Assembly: GCF_013314535.1 (NCBI RefSeq)
Contig: NZ_JABUAE010000001.1
Location: 1 to 64,000, forward strand
Length of the DNA: 64,000 bases
Reading direction: 5' to 3'
Source: Bacillus sp. Xin1
Lineage (GTDB): Bacteria; Bacillota; Bacilli; Bacillales; Bacillaceae_G
Position numbers and translations under genes: made by a program. This document shows, one piece after another, positions 9,024-18,932 of this stretch. Numbering within the stretch: the first letter of the stretch is position 1; each line of letters opens with the position of its first letter. The notes below the pieces were generated by a model. It was not told the origin of the DNA. It saw only the letters and a list, made by a program, of their open reading frames with translations, and searched no databases.

Positions 9024-9292
9024 AAAGACGATGATAGGGAAAAGTAGTATATACTATAATCCATAGCGAGTCAGGGACGGTGCGAGCCTGATGAGGCGGT
9101 ATATGTGAAGAACACCTTGGAGTTGCTAACCGAAATTGAAGCTTGTATTCAAGAGTAGACTTAGACGGGAATCCGGCCTGTTACAAACCGGGAAGTATGT
9201 AAATACATACGAGTTAAAGTTGGTCTTTATGACAAATTGGGTGGTACCGCGAAGTTTAACCTTTCGTCCCTTTATGGATGAAAGGTTTTTTT
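9024..9292 (+). promoter_or_regulatory. T-box riboswitch (tRNA-Asn sensing) of asnS
   Basis: GATAGGG/AGTAG at about 9033-9046, a specifier segment GAAG-AAC-A-CC with the asparagine codon AAC at 9111-9113, the T-box GGGTGGTACCGCG at 9239-9251, and an intrinsic terminator AACCTTTCGTCC / GGATGAAAGGTT plus T run at 9258-9292. It lies directly before asnS, which agrees with the specifier. Confidence 0.93.
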
Positions 9293-9326
9293 GTATTTAA
9301 ATATATCAGCAAAGGAGAATTTTACT

Positions 9327-10718
9327 ATGGAAAACACATTAGTAAAAAGTCTGTATAGAGATACAGAAAAGTATGCAGATCAAACAGTACAAGTATCAGG
9401 TTGGATTCGTAACTTACGTGATTCAAAAGCATTCGGTTTCATCGAATTAAACGACGGTAGCTTCTTCAAAAGTGTTCAAATCGTTTTCGATACAGAATTA
9501 GATAACTTCAAAGAAATTGCAAAACTTCCACTTAGCTCTTCAGTTAAAGTAGAAGGTAAAGTAATTGCAACACCTGGAGCAAAGCAACCATTTGAAATTA
9601 AAGCAGAAAAAATTGATATCGAGGGCTTATCAGATTCTGATTACCCACTTCAAAAGAAACGTCACACGTTTGAATACTTACGTACAATCGCTCATTTACG
9701 CCCAAGAACAAATGCATTCTCAGCAACATTCCGTGTACGTTCTATCGCAGCATTTGCAATTCACCAGTTCTTCCAAGAGCGTGGTTTCGTACATGTTCAC
9801 ACACCAATCATCACTGGTAGTGATACAGAAGGTGCAGGCGAAATGTTCCGCGTAACAACGCAAGATTTAAACAACTTACCAAAAGGTGAAGACGGACAAG
9901 TTGACGAATCAAAAGACTTCTTCGGTAAAGAAACAAACTTAACAGTAAGTGGACAACTTAATGCTGAAGCTTATGCATTAGCGTTCCGTGATGTATACAC
10001 ATTCGGACCTACATTCCGTGCTGAAAACTCAAACACAACTCGCCACGCTGCTGAGTTCTGGATGGTTGAGCCTGAGATTGCATTCGCTGAGCTAGAAGAT
10101 GTAATGGATCTTACAGAAGATATGCTGAAATATGCAATGAAATACGTACTAGAGCATGCACCAGAAGAAATGGAATTCTTCAACAGCTTTGTTGATAAAA
10201 CAGTTCTTAAGCGCATGAACAACGTAATTAACTCTGACTTCGGTCGTATCACATACACAGAAGCAATTAAAGTGCTTCAAGAATCAGGTGCAGACTTCAA
10301 ATATCCAGTAGAATGGGGTATTGACTTACAAACAGAGCATGAAAGATACTTATCAGAGGAAATTTTCAAACGCCCTGTATTTGTAACAGACTATCCAAAA
10401 GATATTAAAGCATTCTACATGCGTATGAACGATGATGGTAAAACAGTAGCTGCTACTGATCTTCTAGTTCCTGGCATCGGCGAATTAATCGGCGGAAGCC
10501 AACGTGAAGAAAGAATGGACGTTTTAGTAGACAGAATTAAAGAATTAGGCATGAATGAAGAAGACTACTGGTGGTACTTAGAACTTAGAAAATACGGCGG
10601 TACAAAACATGCTGGATTTGGTCTAGGTTTTGAACGTTTCCTAATGTACATCACTGGTATGGCAAACATCCGTGACGTAATTCCATTCCCAAGAACTCCA
10701 GGTTCTTCGGAGTTTTAA
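9327..10718 (+). CDS. asnS: Asparaginyl-tRNA synthetase
   Basis: The 463-residue class IIb synthetase has an N-terminal OB-fold anticodon domain (about 1-110, [14 protein letters not shown]), motif 2 ([21 protein letters not shown], about 230-250) and motif 3 ([15 protein letters not shown], about 432-446). Asn rather than Asp specificity is supported by the T-box specifier AAC. The start is the ATG after AAAGGAG; an earlier start inside the T-box terminator is rejected. It forms a single-gene operon ending in a strong terminator at 10726. Confidence 0.97.
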   Translation: MENTLVKSLYRDTEKYADQTVQVSGWIRNLRDSKAFGFIELNDGSFFKSVQIVFDTELDNFKEIAKLPLSSSVKVEGKVIATPGAKQPFEIKAEKIDIEGLSDSDYPLQKKRHTFEYLRTIAHLRPRTNAFSATFRVRSIAAFAIHQFFQERGFVHVHTPIITGSDTEGAGEMFRVTTQDLNNLPKGEDGQVDESKDFFGKETNLTVSGQLNAEAYALAFRDVYTFGPTFRAENSNTTRHAAEFWMVEPEIAFAELEDVMDLTEDMLKYAMKYVLEHAPEEMEFFNSFVDKTVLKRMNNVINSDFGRITYTEAIKVLQESGADFKYPVEWGIDLQTEHERYLSEEIFKRPVFVTDYPKDIKAFYMRMNDDGKTVAATDLLVPGIGELIGGSQREERMDVLVDRIKELGMNEEDYWWYLELRKYGGTKHAGFGLGFERFLMYITGMANIRDVIPFPRTPGSSEF

Positions 10719-10725
10719 GATATGC

Positions 10726-10757
10726 AAAAAGAGAGAGGAAAATCCTCTCTCTTTTTT
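10726..10757 (+). terminator. Terminator of asnS
   Basis: AAAAAGAGAGAGGA / TCCTCTCTCTTTTT stem followed by a T run. Confidence 0.9.
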
Positions 10758-10811
10758 GTGCTGTATACTTTCTTATTTCTAAGTAAAAAGTAACAAAAAG
10801 GGGTGAATGAA

Positions 10812-10946
10812 ATGGGTAAAAAAGTAAAAAAAGATCCTTCTAGAGCAAGCCTTGGTTCCTCGCAAGTTGAAGGGCAAGGAACTACAACGCACGAAACTGG
10901 ATCCTTTAAAGTGCCTTCATCAAATAAGAGACAAAAGCGTAGTTAA
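10812..10946 (+). CDS. YuzL-like small basic protein
   Basis: The 44-residue protein opens MGKKVKKDPSRASLGSSQVE and resembles the short, basic, Ser/Gly-rich YuzL family of Bacillus, which has no known function. The Shine-Dalgarno is AAGGGGTG, 8 nt before the ATG. A perfect terminator starts at the base after the stop codon, which supports a real short gene. Confidence 0.75.
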   Translation: MGKKVKKDPSRASLGSSQVEGQGTTTHETGSFKVPSSNKRQKRS

Positions 10947-10993
10947 CCGTATAAAAAGAGTAGTCAAGATGACTACTCTTTTTATACGGTTTT
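10947..10993 (+). terminator. Terminator of the YuzL-like gene
   Basis: Perfect 19-bp stem CCGTATAAAAAGAGTAGTC and its complement around AAGAT, followed by TTTTATTTTT. Confidence 0.9.
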
Positions 10994-11096
10994 ATTTTTC
11001 TTATTTTCAATTTCTTTCACAATTTTATTGTAAAGGGATTCAATAGCTGCTCTTTTTTAGGTAAATATTCCTATCTCTGACTTATTATAAGTATTG

Positions 11097-11351
11097 TCAT
11101 TTTGAAACCATTTTCTCAAGCTCTTTACAAAATTGTTCAAGTTTGTTAGGGTTATGAATCAATTCGTAAGCATCACAAGTACTAATATATTTGCGAACTC
11201 GAAATTTTAATAGAATAGATCTGCCGTACCGTTCTATTAATTCATTAAACTTTGGTTCTTCGTTTAATAATCGGATATTTTCTCTAATCCTGCTTTGTTT
11301 TTCATGTGGTTTACCTATTAAAACATTCAAAATCATTTGTAGTAATAACAA
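11097..11351 (-). CDS. Hypothetical small protein
   Basis: The 84-residue product has a short hydrophobic N-terminus (MLLLQMILNVLIG) and a charged, probably helical remainder rich in Arg, Glu and Lys. I recognise no family. The start is TTG with Shine-Dalgarno GAGGGG at 6 nt spacing. It lies alone between the YuzL-like gene and rnhC. The signal-like N-terminus may mean membrane attachment. Confidence 0.55.
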   Translation of the reverse strand: MLLLQMILNVLIGKPHEKQSRIRENIRLLNEEPKFNELIERYGRSILLKFRVRKYISTCDAYELIHNPNKLEQFCKELEKMVSK

Positions 11352-11440
11352 AGTAATCCCCTCTTTTGTATAGTTTTATAATGAGTGTGTAAAGAATTGA
11401 ACTTTAATAAAATGAAATTTCTGTATATTTAAATTATAAC

Positions 11441-11484
11441 AAAAAACAAGGCGAAAAGAAATACGGATTCTTTTCGCCTTGTTT
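11441..11484 (-). terminator. Terminator of rnhC
   Basis: AACAAGGCGAAAAGAA / TTCTTTTCGCCTTGTT stem with flanking A and T runs, downstream of the minus-strand rnhC. Confidence 0.85.
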
Positions 11485-11518
11485 AGTTCATTTATATATT
11501 GTCGATACTGAAAAATAA

Positions 11519-12457
11519 CTATTTTTTCAATAAACGAAATGCTTTCTCTGTATTCGCAAAGTGAAGCTTCACAAACTCAGGAAGTCGTTCTTTCCCTAGT
11601 TTTTGAATTAACTTTGCTGCGGCAATATCAACTTGTTTGCCTGCTCCTTTTGGAAGCGGCATACCCGCCTTTTTGCTTAGTTCATCAAACTGTTTTACGA
11701 ATGAATAACGAGCCAAGATGGAAGCGGCGGCTACTGCTAAGTGGACACTTTCGCCTTTCGTGGCGAAGTAAACATTTTCACGCTGTACTTCTTTTTGTTT
11801 TGCTAAGTATTTGTAATATGTATCAGGCTGCGTAAATTGGTCAATTAGGATGCCTTCTGGTTTTGTCGGCGCAATCTTTTTCAGTAAATTTGTAAGAGCC
11901 TTATTGTGTAAGAGCGCTTTTAGTTTCCCTTGATTGTTTCCTTTTTCGAACATTTCGTTATATTTTTCGTTATGCAAAACGAGAGAACTGTAAGGAACGA
12001 CGTTAAGTAGTTGTTTTGCGATTTCGGCAATTTGTACATCATTTAAGTTTTTTGAGTCTTTTACACCAAGTTCTTTTAATAATGGAATTTGCTTTGCATC
12101 TACATATACAGCAACAACTGTCATTGGGCCGAAGTAATCTCCAGTTCCCACTTCATCAGATCCGGCTATAGACATTGTTCCAATAGAAGCAGGCGGAGCG
12201 TAGCGATGCGAATTTACTGTTTTCTTACCAAGAGATTTTGGTGCTTGAGAAACATCTTGCCAGCGTGCTGCTTCTTCCTGAGCACGAATACCTTGAAACA
12301 TTACTTTACCGGATTTATAGGCTGTAATTGTGCAAGATGGGACTTTTGCCATAAAGACACCGCCTTGCGGAACTTTCGGGGCAATTGCTTGTTTGTACTT
12401 TTGTTTCATATCTTCAATTGTTGCAGGATTTGTTTGGATTACAATAGAATTTGACAA
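11519..12457 (-). CDS. rnhC: Ribonuclease HIII
   Basis: The 312-residue enzyme cleaves RNA in RNA-DNA hybrids. The N-terminal TBP-like substrate-binding domain (about 1-85) is followed by the catalytic RNase H fold, starting GSDEVGTGDYFGP (about 99-111; Asp and Glu are catalytic), then DSKNL and a C-terminal part including ILARYSFV. The extra N-terminal domain and the length separate HIII from HII. The start is TTG, 8 nt after GGAG. Divergent from zapA, as in B. subtilis. Confidence 0.95.
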   Translation of the reverse strand: MSNSIVIQTNPATIEDMKQKYKQAIAPKVPQGGVFMAKVPSCTITAYKSGKVMFQGIRAQEEAARWQDVSQAPKSLGKKTVNSHRYAPPASIGTMSIAGSDEVGTGDYFGPMTVVAVYVDAKQIPLLKELGVKDSKNLNDVQIAEIAKQLLNVVPYSSLVLHNEKYNEMFEKGNNQGKLKALLHNKALTNLLKKIAPTKPEGILIDQFTQPDTYYKYLAKQKEVQRENVYFATKGESVHLAVAAASILARYSFVKQFDELSKKAGMPLPKGAGKQVDIAAAKLIQKLGKERLPEFVKLHFANTEKAFRLLKK

Positions 12458-12580
12458 AGTAGTCGCTCCTTTTCTATATTGTTATTTTTATCATATCGGA
12501 TTGTTCTTTCTGTTTCCATATTATGATGGTTCATGGTATGATAAACTTTAGGATTCTGTACGTGATTGGAGGCCGGTGAG

Positions 12581-12850
12581 TTGTCACAACAAAAGGGAAA
12601 TAAAAGTCGAATTAATGTAGAAATCTATGGTCAACAATATTCAGTTGTTGGCGATGAAAGTACAAGTCATATCCGCATGGTAGCAGCAATTGTGGATGAT
12701 AAAATGCGCGAACTTAATGCCAAGAATCCTTCGCTTGATACGAGTAGACTAGCGGTATTGACGGCGGTAAACGTCATACACGATTACATAAAATTAAAAG
12801 ATGAACATGAAAAATTGAAAGAAAGTATGACAAAAAAAGGAATGGAATAA
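12581..12850 (+). CDS. zapA: Cell division protein ZapA
   Basis: The 89-residue protein stabilises FtsZ protofilaments at the septum. The N-terminal part ([19 protein letters not shown]) and the C-terminal coiled coil ([14 protein letters not shown]) match Bacillus ZapA. The start chosen is TTG at 12581, 8 nt after GGAGG; an earlier in-frame TTG overlaps the Shine-Dalgarno and is rejected. The stop codon is one base before the ATG of the next gene, so the two are probably translationally coupled. Confidence 0.93.
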   Translation: MSQQKGNKSRINVEIYGQQYSVVGDESTSHIRMVAAIVDDKMRELNAKNPSLDTSRLAVLTAVNVIHDYIKLKDEHEKLKESMTKKGME

Positions 12851-12851
12851 C

Positions 12852-13391
12852 ATGATTGATATTATTATCATTTTGTTGCTTGTTATGGGATTTTTCCTCG
12901 GTTTAAAAAGAGGATTTATCTTGCAACTTGTAAAGTTAACAAGCTTTATTATCGCATACCTTGTTGCATACTGGTACTGCAAAGATTTAGCCCCAGTGTT
13001 TGAGAGATTTATTCCGTATCCATTTGATAAGAACGTATCGGTTCCAGAATGGATTGATGCGAATAATATCGAAGCAGTATTTTATCAAGCAATTGCATTT
13101 ATTGTATTATTTATTATTACAAAAATCGCACTTTCATTGCTTGGAAATCTGCTGAATATGTTTACAGAAATCCCGGTTTTAAAGCAAGTAAATGCGTTTG
13201 CTGGGGCACTTCTTGGCTTTTTGGAAGTGTATATTATTTTGTTTGTCTTAATTATTATTGGAACAATTCTTCCGATTGAACAAGTACAAACACCATTACA
13301 AAAATCATCAATTAGCAAAATCATTATAGACGATACACCGATTCTTTCTGAAAAGGTGAAGGAACTATGGCAGACTGGTAGCAGAGTATAA
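12852..13391 (+). CDS. CvpA family membrane protein (YshB)
   Basis: The 179-residue protein has four hydrophobic segments with the CvpA/colicin V production family look (DIIIILLLVMGFFLGLKRGF at the N-terminus). Its role is unclear; in other bacteria CvpA is linked to envelope stress and secretion. It lies between zapA and polX exactly as yshB in B. subtilis, and starts one base after zapA. A terminator-like hairpin follows at 13389. Confidence 0.85.
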   Translation: MIDIIIILLLVMGFFLGLKRGFILQLVKLTSFIIAYLVAYWYCKDLAPVFERFIPYPFDKNVSVPEWIDANNIEAVFYQAIAFIVLFIITKIALSLLGNLLNMFTEIPVLKQVNAFAGALLGFLEVYIILFVLIIIGTILPIEQVQTPLQKSSISKIIIDDTPILSEKVKELWQTGSRV

Positions 13392-13421
13392 CTTCTCTTT
13401 TTTCGGAAAGAGAAGTTTTTT
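13389..13421 (+). terminator. Terminator-like hairpin between cvpA and polX
   Basis: AACTTCTCTTT / AAAGAGAAGTT around TTCGG, followed by a T run. It sits between two co-oriented genes, so it may only attenuate. Confidence 0.8.
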
Positions 13422-13445
13422 CTATGAAAGAAAGGCGGGGTAAGA

Positions 13446-15164
13446 ATGAAAGTGAATAAAAAACAAGTGATTAAATTACTGGAGACAATCGGCCTTTTTA
13501 TGGAATTAAAGGGCGAAAATCCATTTAAAATATCAGCATTTCGTAAAGCGGCAGCAGCATTAGAAAGCGACGATCGTAGTCTTTCTGAAATTGAAGATTT
13601 TACAAAAATTCCGGGAATCGGAAAAGGAACAGCGGCTGTTATTCAAGAATATATCGAGGCTGGAACTTCAGAAGTATTAGAGGAGCTTGAAAAGGAAGTG
13701 CCAAGCAGCCTATTACCATTATTAAAATTACCAGGGCTTGGTGGAAAGAAAGTAGCGAAGTTATACAAAGAGCTTGGCGTTATTGATATAGAGACATTGC
13801 AAAAAGCGTGTGAAGAGAATAAAGTACAGGCACTTGCTGGATTTGGAAAGAAGACAGAAGAGAAAATATTAGAAGCAATTGCTCAAGTTGGGTCTCGTCC
13901 AGAGCGTTTACCAATCGCAATGGTTCTGCCTATTGCCGGGGAAATAGAAGAGAAATTGTCGAATATCCAGGAAATTATTCGATTCTCGCGCGCTGGTAGC
14001 TTGCGCCGCGTTCGTGAAACAGTGAAAGATTTAGATTTCATTATTGCAACGGAAGATCCAGCAGCAGTACGTGAACGTTTATTGCAGTTTGAGAATATGA
14101 TTGAAGTGATTGCAAGCGGTGATACAAAAGTATCGGTTCGCCTTCAATATGAATATGACATTTCAATTGACTTCCGTCTTGTGAAACCTGAAGAATTTAT
14201 TACAACACTTCATCATTTCACAGGTTCAAAAGATCATAACGTAAGAATGCGCCAAATTGCAAAAGATAAAGGCGAGAAGATTAGTGAATACGGTGTGGAA
14301 AATTTAGAAACAGGTGAAGTGAAAACATTTGAAACAGAAGAGGCATTCTTTGCTCATTTTGGCCTGCCGTTTATTCCGCCAGAAGTACGTGAAGATGGAA
14401 AAGAGATTGAGTTAATTCAAGAATATCCGAATTTAATTCAGTTCTCTGATATACAAGGTGATTTACATATGCATACAACATGGAGTGACGGTGCTTTTTC
14501 GATTGAAGAAATGGTACAAGCATGCCGCGCTCGTGGGTATAAATTTATGGCAATTACCGACCATTCACAATACTTGAAAGTGGCAAATGGTTTAACGAAA
14601 GGACGTCTTCGTGAACAAGGAAAAGAAATTGAGCGTATTAACGAAAAATACCCAGATATCACAATTTTACACGGAATCGAAATGGACATTTTACCAGATG
14701 CAACGCTAGATTTTGATGATGAGGTATTAGTGGAACTGGATTATGTCATTGGTGCAATTCATTCTAGTTTCTCACAAGATCGTGAAACAATTATGAAACG
14801 TTTGCGCACAGCGATTGAAAATAAGCATGTTACAATGATTGCTCACCCAACAGGTCGTCTTCTTGGGCGCCGCGAAGGGTACGATGTAGATACAGATTTA
14901 CTGATTGAACTAGCAAAAGAAACGGATACAGTTTTAGAATTAAATGCGAATCCGAACCGTTTAGATTTAAGCGCAAAGCTATTAAAACAAGCACAAGATG
15001 CTGGTGTAAAAGTAGCAATTAATACGGATGCCCACACACTTGAAATGCTAGAAGATATGGAGACAGGTGTAGCGGCAGCGCGTAAAGGTTGGATTCAAAA
15101 AGATACCGTAATTAATACATGGGATATTGAACGTTTATTAGACTATATTAAACGGAATAAGTAA
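13446..15164 (+). CDS. polX: Family X DNA polymerase / 3'-5' exonuclease PolX
   Basis: The 572-residue DNA repair polymerase has, in order: helix-hairpin-helix elements (IPGIGKGTA near 54, [10 protein letters not shown] near 97), a nucleotidyltransferase palm with [16 protein letters not shown] (about 183-198, metal-binding Asp), and a C-terminal PHP nuclease domain beginning [11 protein letters not shown] (about 339) with AITDHS and AIHSSF. Bacterial PolX fills small gaps and proofreads through the PHP domain. Located before mutS2 as in B. subtilis (yshC-mutSB). Confidence 0.95.
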   Translation: MKVNKKQVIKLLETIGLFMELKGENPFKISAFRKAAAALESDDRSLSEIEDFTKIPGIGKGTAAVIQEYIEAGTSEVLEELEKEVPSSLLPLLKLPGLGGKKVAKLYKELGVIDIETLQKACEENKVQALAGFGKKTEEKILEAIAQVGSRPERLPIAMVLPIAGEIEEKLSNIQEIIRFSRAGSLRRVRETVKDLDFIIATEDPAAVRERLLQFENMIEVIASGDTKVSVRLQYEYDISIDFRLVKPEEFITTLHHFTGSKDHNVRMRQIAKDKGEKISEYGVENLETGEVKTFETEEAFFAHFGLPFIPPEVREDGKEIELIQEYPNLIQFSDIQGDLHMHTTWSDGAFSIEEMVQACRARGYKFMAITDHSQYLKVANGLTKGRLREQGKEIERINEKYPDITILHGIEMDILPDATLDFDDEVLVELDYVIGAIHSSFSQDRETIMKRLRTAIENKHVTMIAHPTGRLLGRREGYDVDTDLLIELAKETDTVLELNANPNRLDLSAKLLKQAQDAGVKVAINTDAHTLEMLEDMETGVAAARKGWIQKDTVINTWDIERLLDYIKRNK

Positions 15165-15184
15165 CACAAGGGGGACGTGCAACT

Positions 15185-17545
15185 ATGTTAGAACGAACGT
15201 TGCGTGTATTAGAATATAACAAAGTAAAAGAACAATTGCTTGAGCATGTTGCATCTTCGCTTGGTCGTGATAAAGTGAAGAGCCTTATGCCAAGTACAGA
15301 TTTTGAAGAAATTGTAGAAATGCAAGAAACAACGGATGAAGCAGCAAAAGTCATTCGTTTAAAAGGGCATGTGCCACTCGGCGGAATTTTTGATATTCGT
15401 CCGAATGTAAAACGTGCAAAAATTGGAAGTATGTTAAGCCCGCATGAACTTCTTGATATCGCAAGTACAATGTATGGTAGTCGTCAAATGAAGCGATTTA
15501 TTGAAGATATGATTGATAATGGCGTAGAGTTACCAATCTTAGAAACACATGTGGCACAAATCGTATCTTTATATGATTTAGAAAAGAAAATTACAAGCTG
15601 CATTGGCGATGGTGGCGAAGTACTTGATAGCGCGAGTGATAAACTGCGCGGCATTCGTAACCAAATCCGCACTGCAGAAAGTCGCATTCGTGAAAAACTT
15701 GAAAATATGACGAGATCTTCTAATGCGCAAAAGATGTTATCAGATGCAATTGTGACAATCCGTAACGATCGCTATGTAATTCCTGTAAAACAGGAATACC
15801 GCGGTGTATATGGTGGTATTGTTCATGATCAATCAGCGTCTGGGCAAACGTTATTTATTGAGCCACAAGTCATTGTAGAACTAAATAACGCGTTGCAAGA
15901 AGCTCGTGTGAAAGAAAAACAAGAAGTAGAACGTATCTTAATGATGTTAACAGAAGAAGTAGCAGTCGAAGCGGATATTGTGTTAGCAAACGTAGAGGTT
16001 ATCGCAAACCTTGACTTTATTTTCGCAAAAGCATTTTATGCAAAGCGTATTAAAGCAACGAAACCAATTGTAAATAATGAGCGATATATGGATTTACGAC
16101 AAGCACGTCATCCGCTGATTGATCCGGAAATTATTGTGCCAAACGATATTATGCTTGGTAAAGACTTCACAACAATTGTTATTACAGGCCCGAATACAGG
16201 TGGTAAGACAGTTACATTAAAAACAGTCGGCATCTGTGTATTAATGGCGCAATCTGGTCTTCATATTCCAGTAATGGATGAATCAGAGATTTGTGTGTTT
16301 AAAAATATCTTTGCTGATATCGGTGATGAACAATCGATTGAACAAAGTTTAAGTACGTTCTCCTCACATATGGTGAACATTGTAGATATTTTAGAAAAAG
16401 CTGATTTTGAAAGCTTAGTATTATTTGATGAATTAGGTGCTGGAACAGACCCTCAAGAAGGGGCAGCCCTTGCGATTTCAATTTTAGATGAAGTATATAA
16501 CCGCGGAGCACGCGTTGTTGCAACGACGCATTATCCAGAGCTAAAAGCATATGGTTACAATCGTGAGCAAGTTATTAATGCGAGTGTGGAGTTTGATGTA
16601 AACACATTAAGTCCAACTTATAAGTTATTAATCGGTGTACCAGGACGCAGTAACGCTTTTGAAATTTCAAAACGCCTTGGTTTATCTGATCGCGTAATTG
16701 ACCGTGCTCGTAATCATATTAGTACCGATACAAATAAAATTGAAAATATGATTGCAAAATTGGAAGAAAGTCAAAAAAATGCAGAGCGCGAATGGAACGA
16801 AGCAGAAGAACATCGAAAACAATCTGAAAAACTGCATCGTGAATTACAGCGTCAAATTATTGAATTTAACGATGAGCGTGATGAAAGATTACTAAAAGCG
16901 CAAAAAGAGGGCGAAGAAAAAGTAGAAGCTGCGAAAAAAGAAGCAGAAGGAATCATTCATGAACTTCGTCAATTGCGTAAAGCGCAGCTTGCAAATGTGA
17001 AAGATCATGAGTTAATTGAAGCGAAAAGCCGTCTAGAAGGGGCAGCGCCAGAACTTGTGAAAAAACAAAAAGTAAAAGTGAAAAATACAGCGCCAAAACA
17101 ACAATTACAAGCTGGCGATGAAGTGAAAGTATTGACGTTCGGTCAAAAAGGCCAGTTGTTGAAAAAAGTAAGCGAGAATGAATGGAATGTCCAAATTGGT
17201 ATTCTAAAAATGAAAGTAAAAGAATCTGATATGGAATACATTAACTCGCCACAACCGGTTGAGAAAAAAGCAGTTGCGACTGTTAAGGGAAGAGATTATC
17301 ATGTTTCCTTAGAACTTGATCTTCGCGGTGAGCGCTTTGAAAATGCGATGATGCGTGTAGAAAAGTATTTAGACGATGCACAGCTTGCAAACTATCCGCG
17401 CGTATCGATTATTCACGGAAAAGGAACAGGAGCACTTCGCCAAGGTGTACAAGATTACTTGAAAAAACATCGCGGCGTGAAAAACTTCCGCTACGGTGAT
17501 ATGGGCGAGGGAGGCCTCGGCGTAACAGTTGTCGAATTAAAATAG
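15185..17545 (+). CDS. mutS2: Endonuclease MutS2
   Basis: The 786-residue protein has the MutS core and clamp, Walker A GPNTGGKT (about 335-342), Walker [17 protein letters not shown] (about 411-426), a long charged coiled coil (about 510-640), a KOW-like segment and a C-terminal Smr domain (about 710-786; [20 protein letters not shown]). It lacks the mismatch-binding domain of MutS1. Reported roles are suppression of recombination and rescue of collided ribosomes (MutS2 with Smr). It probably shares transcripts with polX, 20 nt upstream. Confidence 0.96.
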   Translation: MLERTLRVLEYNKVKEQLLEHVASSLGRDKVKSLMPSTDFEEIVEMQETTDEAAKVIRLKGHVPLGGIFDIRPNVKRAKIGSMLSPHELLDIASTMYGSRQMKRFIEDMIDNGVELPILETHVAQIVSLYDLEKKITSCIGDGGEVLDSASDKLRGIRNQIRTAESRIREKLENMTRSSNAQKMLSDAIVTIRNDRYVIPVKQEYRGVYGGIVHDQSASGQTLFIEPQVIVELNNALQEARVKEKQEVERILMMLTEEVAVEADIVLANVEVIANLDFIFAKAFYAKRIKATKPIVNNERYMDLRQARHPLIDPEIIVPNDIMLGKDFTTIVITGPNTGGKTVTLKTVGICVLMAQSGLHIPVMDESEICVFKNIFADIGDEQSIEQSLSTFSSHMVNIVDILEKADFESLVLFDELGAGTDPQEGAALAISILDEVYNRGARVVATTHYPELKAYGYNREQVINASVEFDVNTLSPTYKLLIGVPGRSNAFEISKRLGLSDRVIDRARNHISTDTNKIENMIAKLEESQKNAEREWNEAEEHRKQSEKLHRELQRQIIEFNDERDERLLKAQKEGEEKVEAAKKEAEGIIHELRQLRKAQLANVKDHELIEAKSRLEGAAPELVKKQKVKVKNTAPKQQLQAGDEVKVLTFGQKGQLLKKVSENEWNVQIGILKMKVKESDMEYINSPQPVEKKAVATVKGRDYHVSLELDLRGERFENAMMRVEKYLDDAQLANYPRVSIIHGKGTGALRQGVQDYLKKHRGVKNFRYGDMGEGGLGVTVVELK

Positions 17546-17575
17546 CACAAAACCAAGCAAAAGGGGTAAACCATT

Positions 17576-17668
17576 ATGTTTATGGACAAACTTGCAAAAG
17601 TATTGTTAGCTTGTTGCGGCATATTTTTTGTCATTGGGATTATTTATTTAGTGGTTTTTGCGAAGTAA
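17576..17668 (+). CDS. Very small single-span membrane protein
   Basis: The 30-residue product is essentially one membrane helix (ACCGIFFVIGIIYLVVF) with a basic C-terminal AK. It has a good Shine-Dalgarno (AAGGGG) and is followed three bases later by a strong terminator, so it appears to be the last gene of the polX-mutS2 unit. Internal ATG at 17582 is an alternative start. Function unknown. Confidence 0.65.
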   Translation: MFMDKLAKVLLACCGIFFVIGIIYLVVFAK

Positions 17669-17670
17669 GA

Positions 17671-17718
17671 GAGCGTCAATCTCAGTATGATTTATACCGC
17701 CTGAGATTGACGCTTTTT
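17671..17718 (+). terminator. Terminator of the polX-mutS2 unit
   Basis: Perfect stem GAGCGTCAATCTCAG / CTGAGATTGACGCTT... followed by T runs; loop of 15 nt. Confidence 0.9.
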
Positions 17719-17752
17719 CTTTTTGGATAATCTATAGAAAAAGGAATAGACG

Positions 17753-18442
17753 ATGAAAATTAACCAATTTATAAGCGAAACATTATCCTGCTCAAGACGA
17801 GAAACAGATCGCCTCATTAAAGCAGGACGCGTGGCAATTAACAGTGAAATTTGTACACATGGCATGATTGTTACGACGGATGATATTGTATCGATTGATG
17901 GTAAAGCGATTGAAAAAGAGGATAAAGAAAAAATCTATATTGCCTTCCATAAACCTGTTGGGATTACTTGTACGGCTGCGGAACATATTGAAGGAAACAT
18001 TATTGATTACATTAAGCACCCGGAGAGAATCTTTCCTGTTGGTCGTTTAGATAAAGCGTCGGAAGGTTTAATTTTGTTAACGAACGATGGAGCGATTGCC
18101 AATCAAATTTTACACGGAGATCATGATCACGAAAAAGAATATATTGTAACAGTTGATAAGCCTTTTACAGATTGGTTTATTGACAGTATGTCTCATGGCG
18201 TGAAGATTAAAGACGGGATGACGAAGCCATGTAAAGTAACGCGAGTAGATGGTTCTACATTCCGAATTGTGTTAACGCAAGGAATGAATCGGCAAATTCG
18301 CCGAATGAGTAGGGCGTTTGGATATACGGTAACGAAGCTACAACGGGTACGAATTATGAATATTAAGCTTGATGGATTAGAAGTTGGAAAGTGGCGAAAT
18401 GTCACAGAGCAAGAGTTACAAGAACTAGTGCGGCAGTTATAG
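17753..18442 (+). CDS. rRNA pseudouridine synthase, RsuA/RluB/E/F family (RluF-like)
   Basis: The 229-residue enzyme has an N-terminal S4 RNA-binding domain (about 1-60; SRRETDRLIKAGRVAING-like) and a catalytic domain with GRLDKASEGLILLTND, where the Asp is the nucleophile, and the later GMNRQIRRM motif. It is closest in look to RluF, which modifies helix 74 of 23S rRNA, but the exact target cannot be read from sequence. Monocistronic, ending in a weak hairpin. Confidence 0.85.
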   Translation: MKINQFISETLSCSRRETDRLIKAGRVAINSEICTHGMIVTTDDIVSIDGKAIEKEDKEKIYIAFHKPVGITCTAAEHIEGNIIDYIKHPERIFPVGRLDKASEGLILLTNDGAIANQILHGDHDHEKEYIVTVDKPFTDWFIDSMSHGVKIKDGMTKPCKVTRVDGSTFRIVLTQGMNRQIRRMSRAFGYTVTKLQRVRIMNIKLDGLEVGKWRNVTEQELQELVRQL

Positions 18443-18475
18443 GGAGAGAAGGAGCTAGTCCTTTTTCTCCTTTTT
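18442..18475 (+). terminator. Probable terminator
   Basis: GGAGAGAAGGA / TCCTTTTTCTCC stem with one bulge, then TTTTTATTTTT, directly after the pseudouridine synthase stop. Confidence 0.6.
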
Positions 18476-18565
18476 ATTTTTGTCAGAAAAAATATAACTA
18501 TTGATTTTTTTGAAAATAGCCCATATAATAAAAAACAACAAGATTCGACAATATATTTTGAAAAA

Positions 18566-18830
18566 GTAATGATGAGGACATGAGTTATTTTTTACGATTT
18601 TCAGAGAGGGAAGCCTTAGGCTGTGAGCTTCCTAATACGAAAAGGTACACTTACCACCTCTAAACTTCAAGAGTGAACTGCATGACGCATTGTAATTCTT
18701 GGCGGATAAAACCGTTATCAATTTACACGAGCTATAAAATGAGTTTATTTTGTTATACATTCATTTTATTAGAATAAGGGTGGAACCACGATTTCAACAC
18801 TCGTCCCTTTGTTAGGGACGGGTGTTTTTT
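18566..18830 (+). promoter_or_regulatory. T-box riboswitch upstream of brnQ, specifier read as Thr (ACC)
   Basis: It has GATGAGGACA (18571-18580), the CAGAGAGGG and GCTGTGAGC distal elements, the T-box AGGGTGGAACCACG (about 18777-18790) and a terminator ACACTCGTCCC / GGGACGGGTGT plus T run (to 18830). Aligned to the pheS and asnS leaders of this window, where the codon precedes A-CC, the specifier is ACC at 18653-18655, threonine. The UGGA bulge would pair with a tRNA ending UCCA, which does not suit Ile, Val or Leu tRNAs (normally A73). Confidence 0.85.
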
Positions 18831-18932
18831 GCGTTCTTTTATAGGGCAAGTAGGATTGAAAGAGGAAATGTAACGAGTTTTTATTTCTGAATATTTTGTC
18901 TATTAAATGATTTTTTAGGAGGTAGAGAAAAA

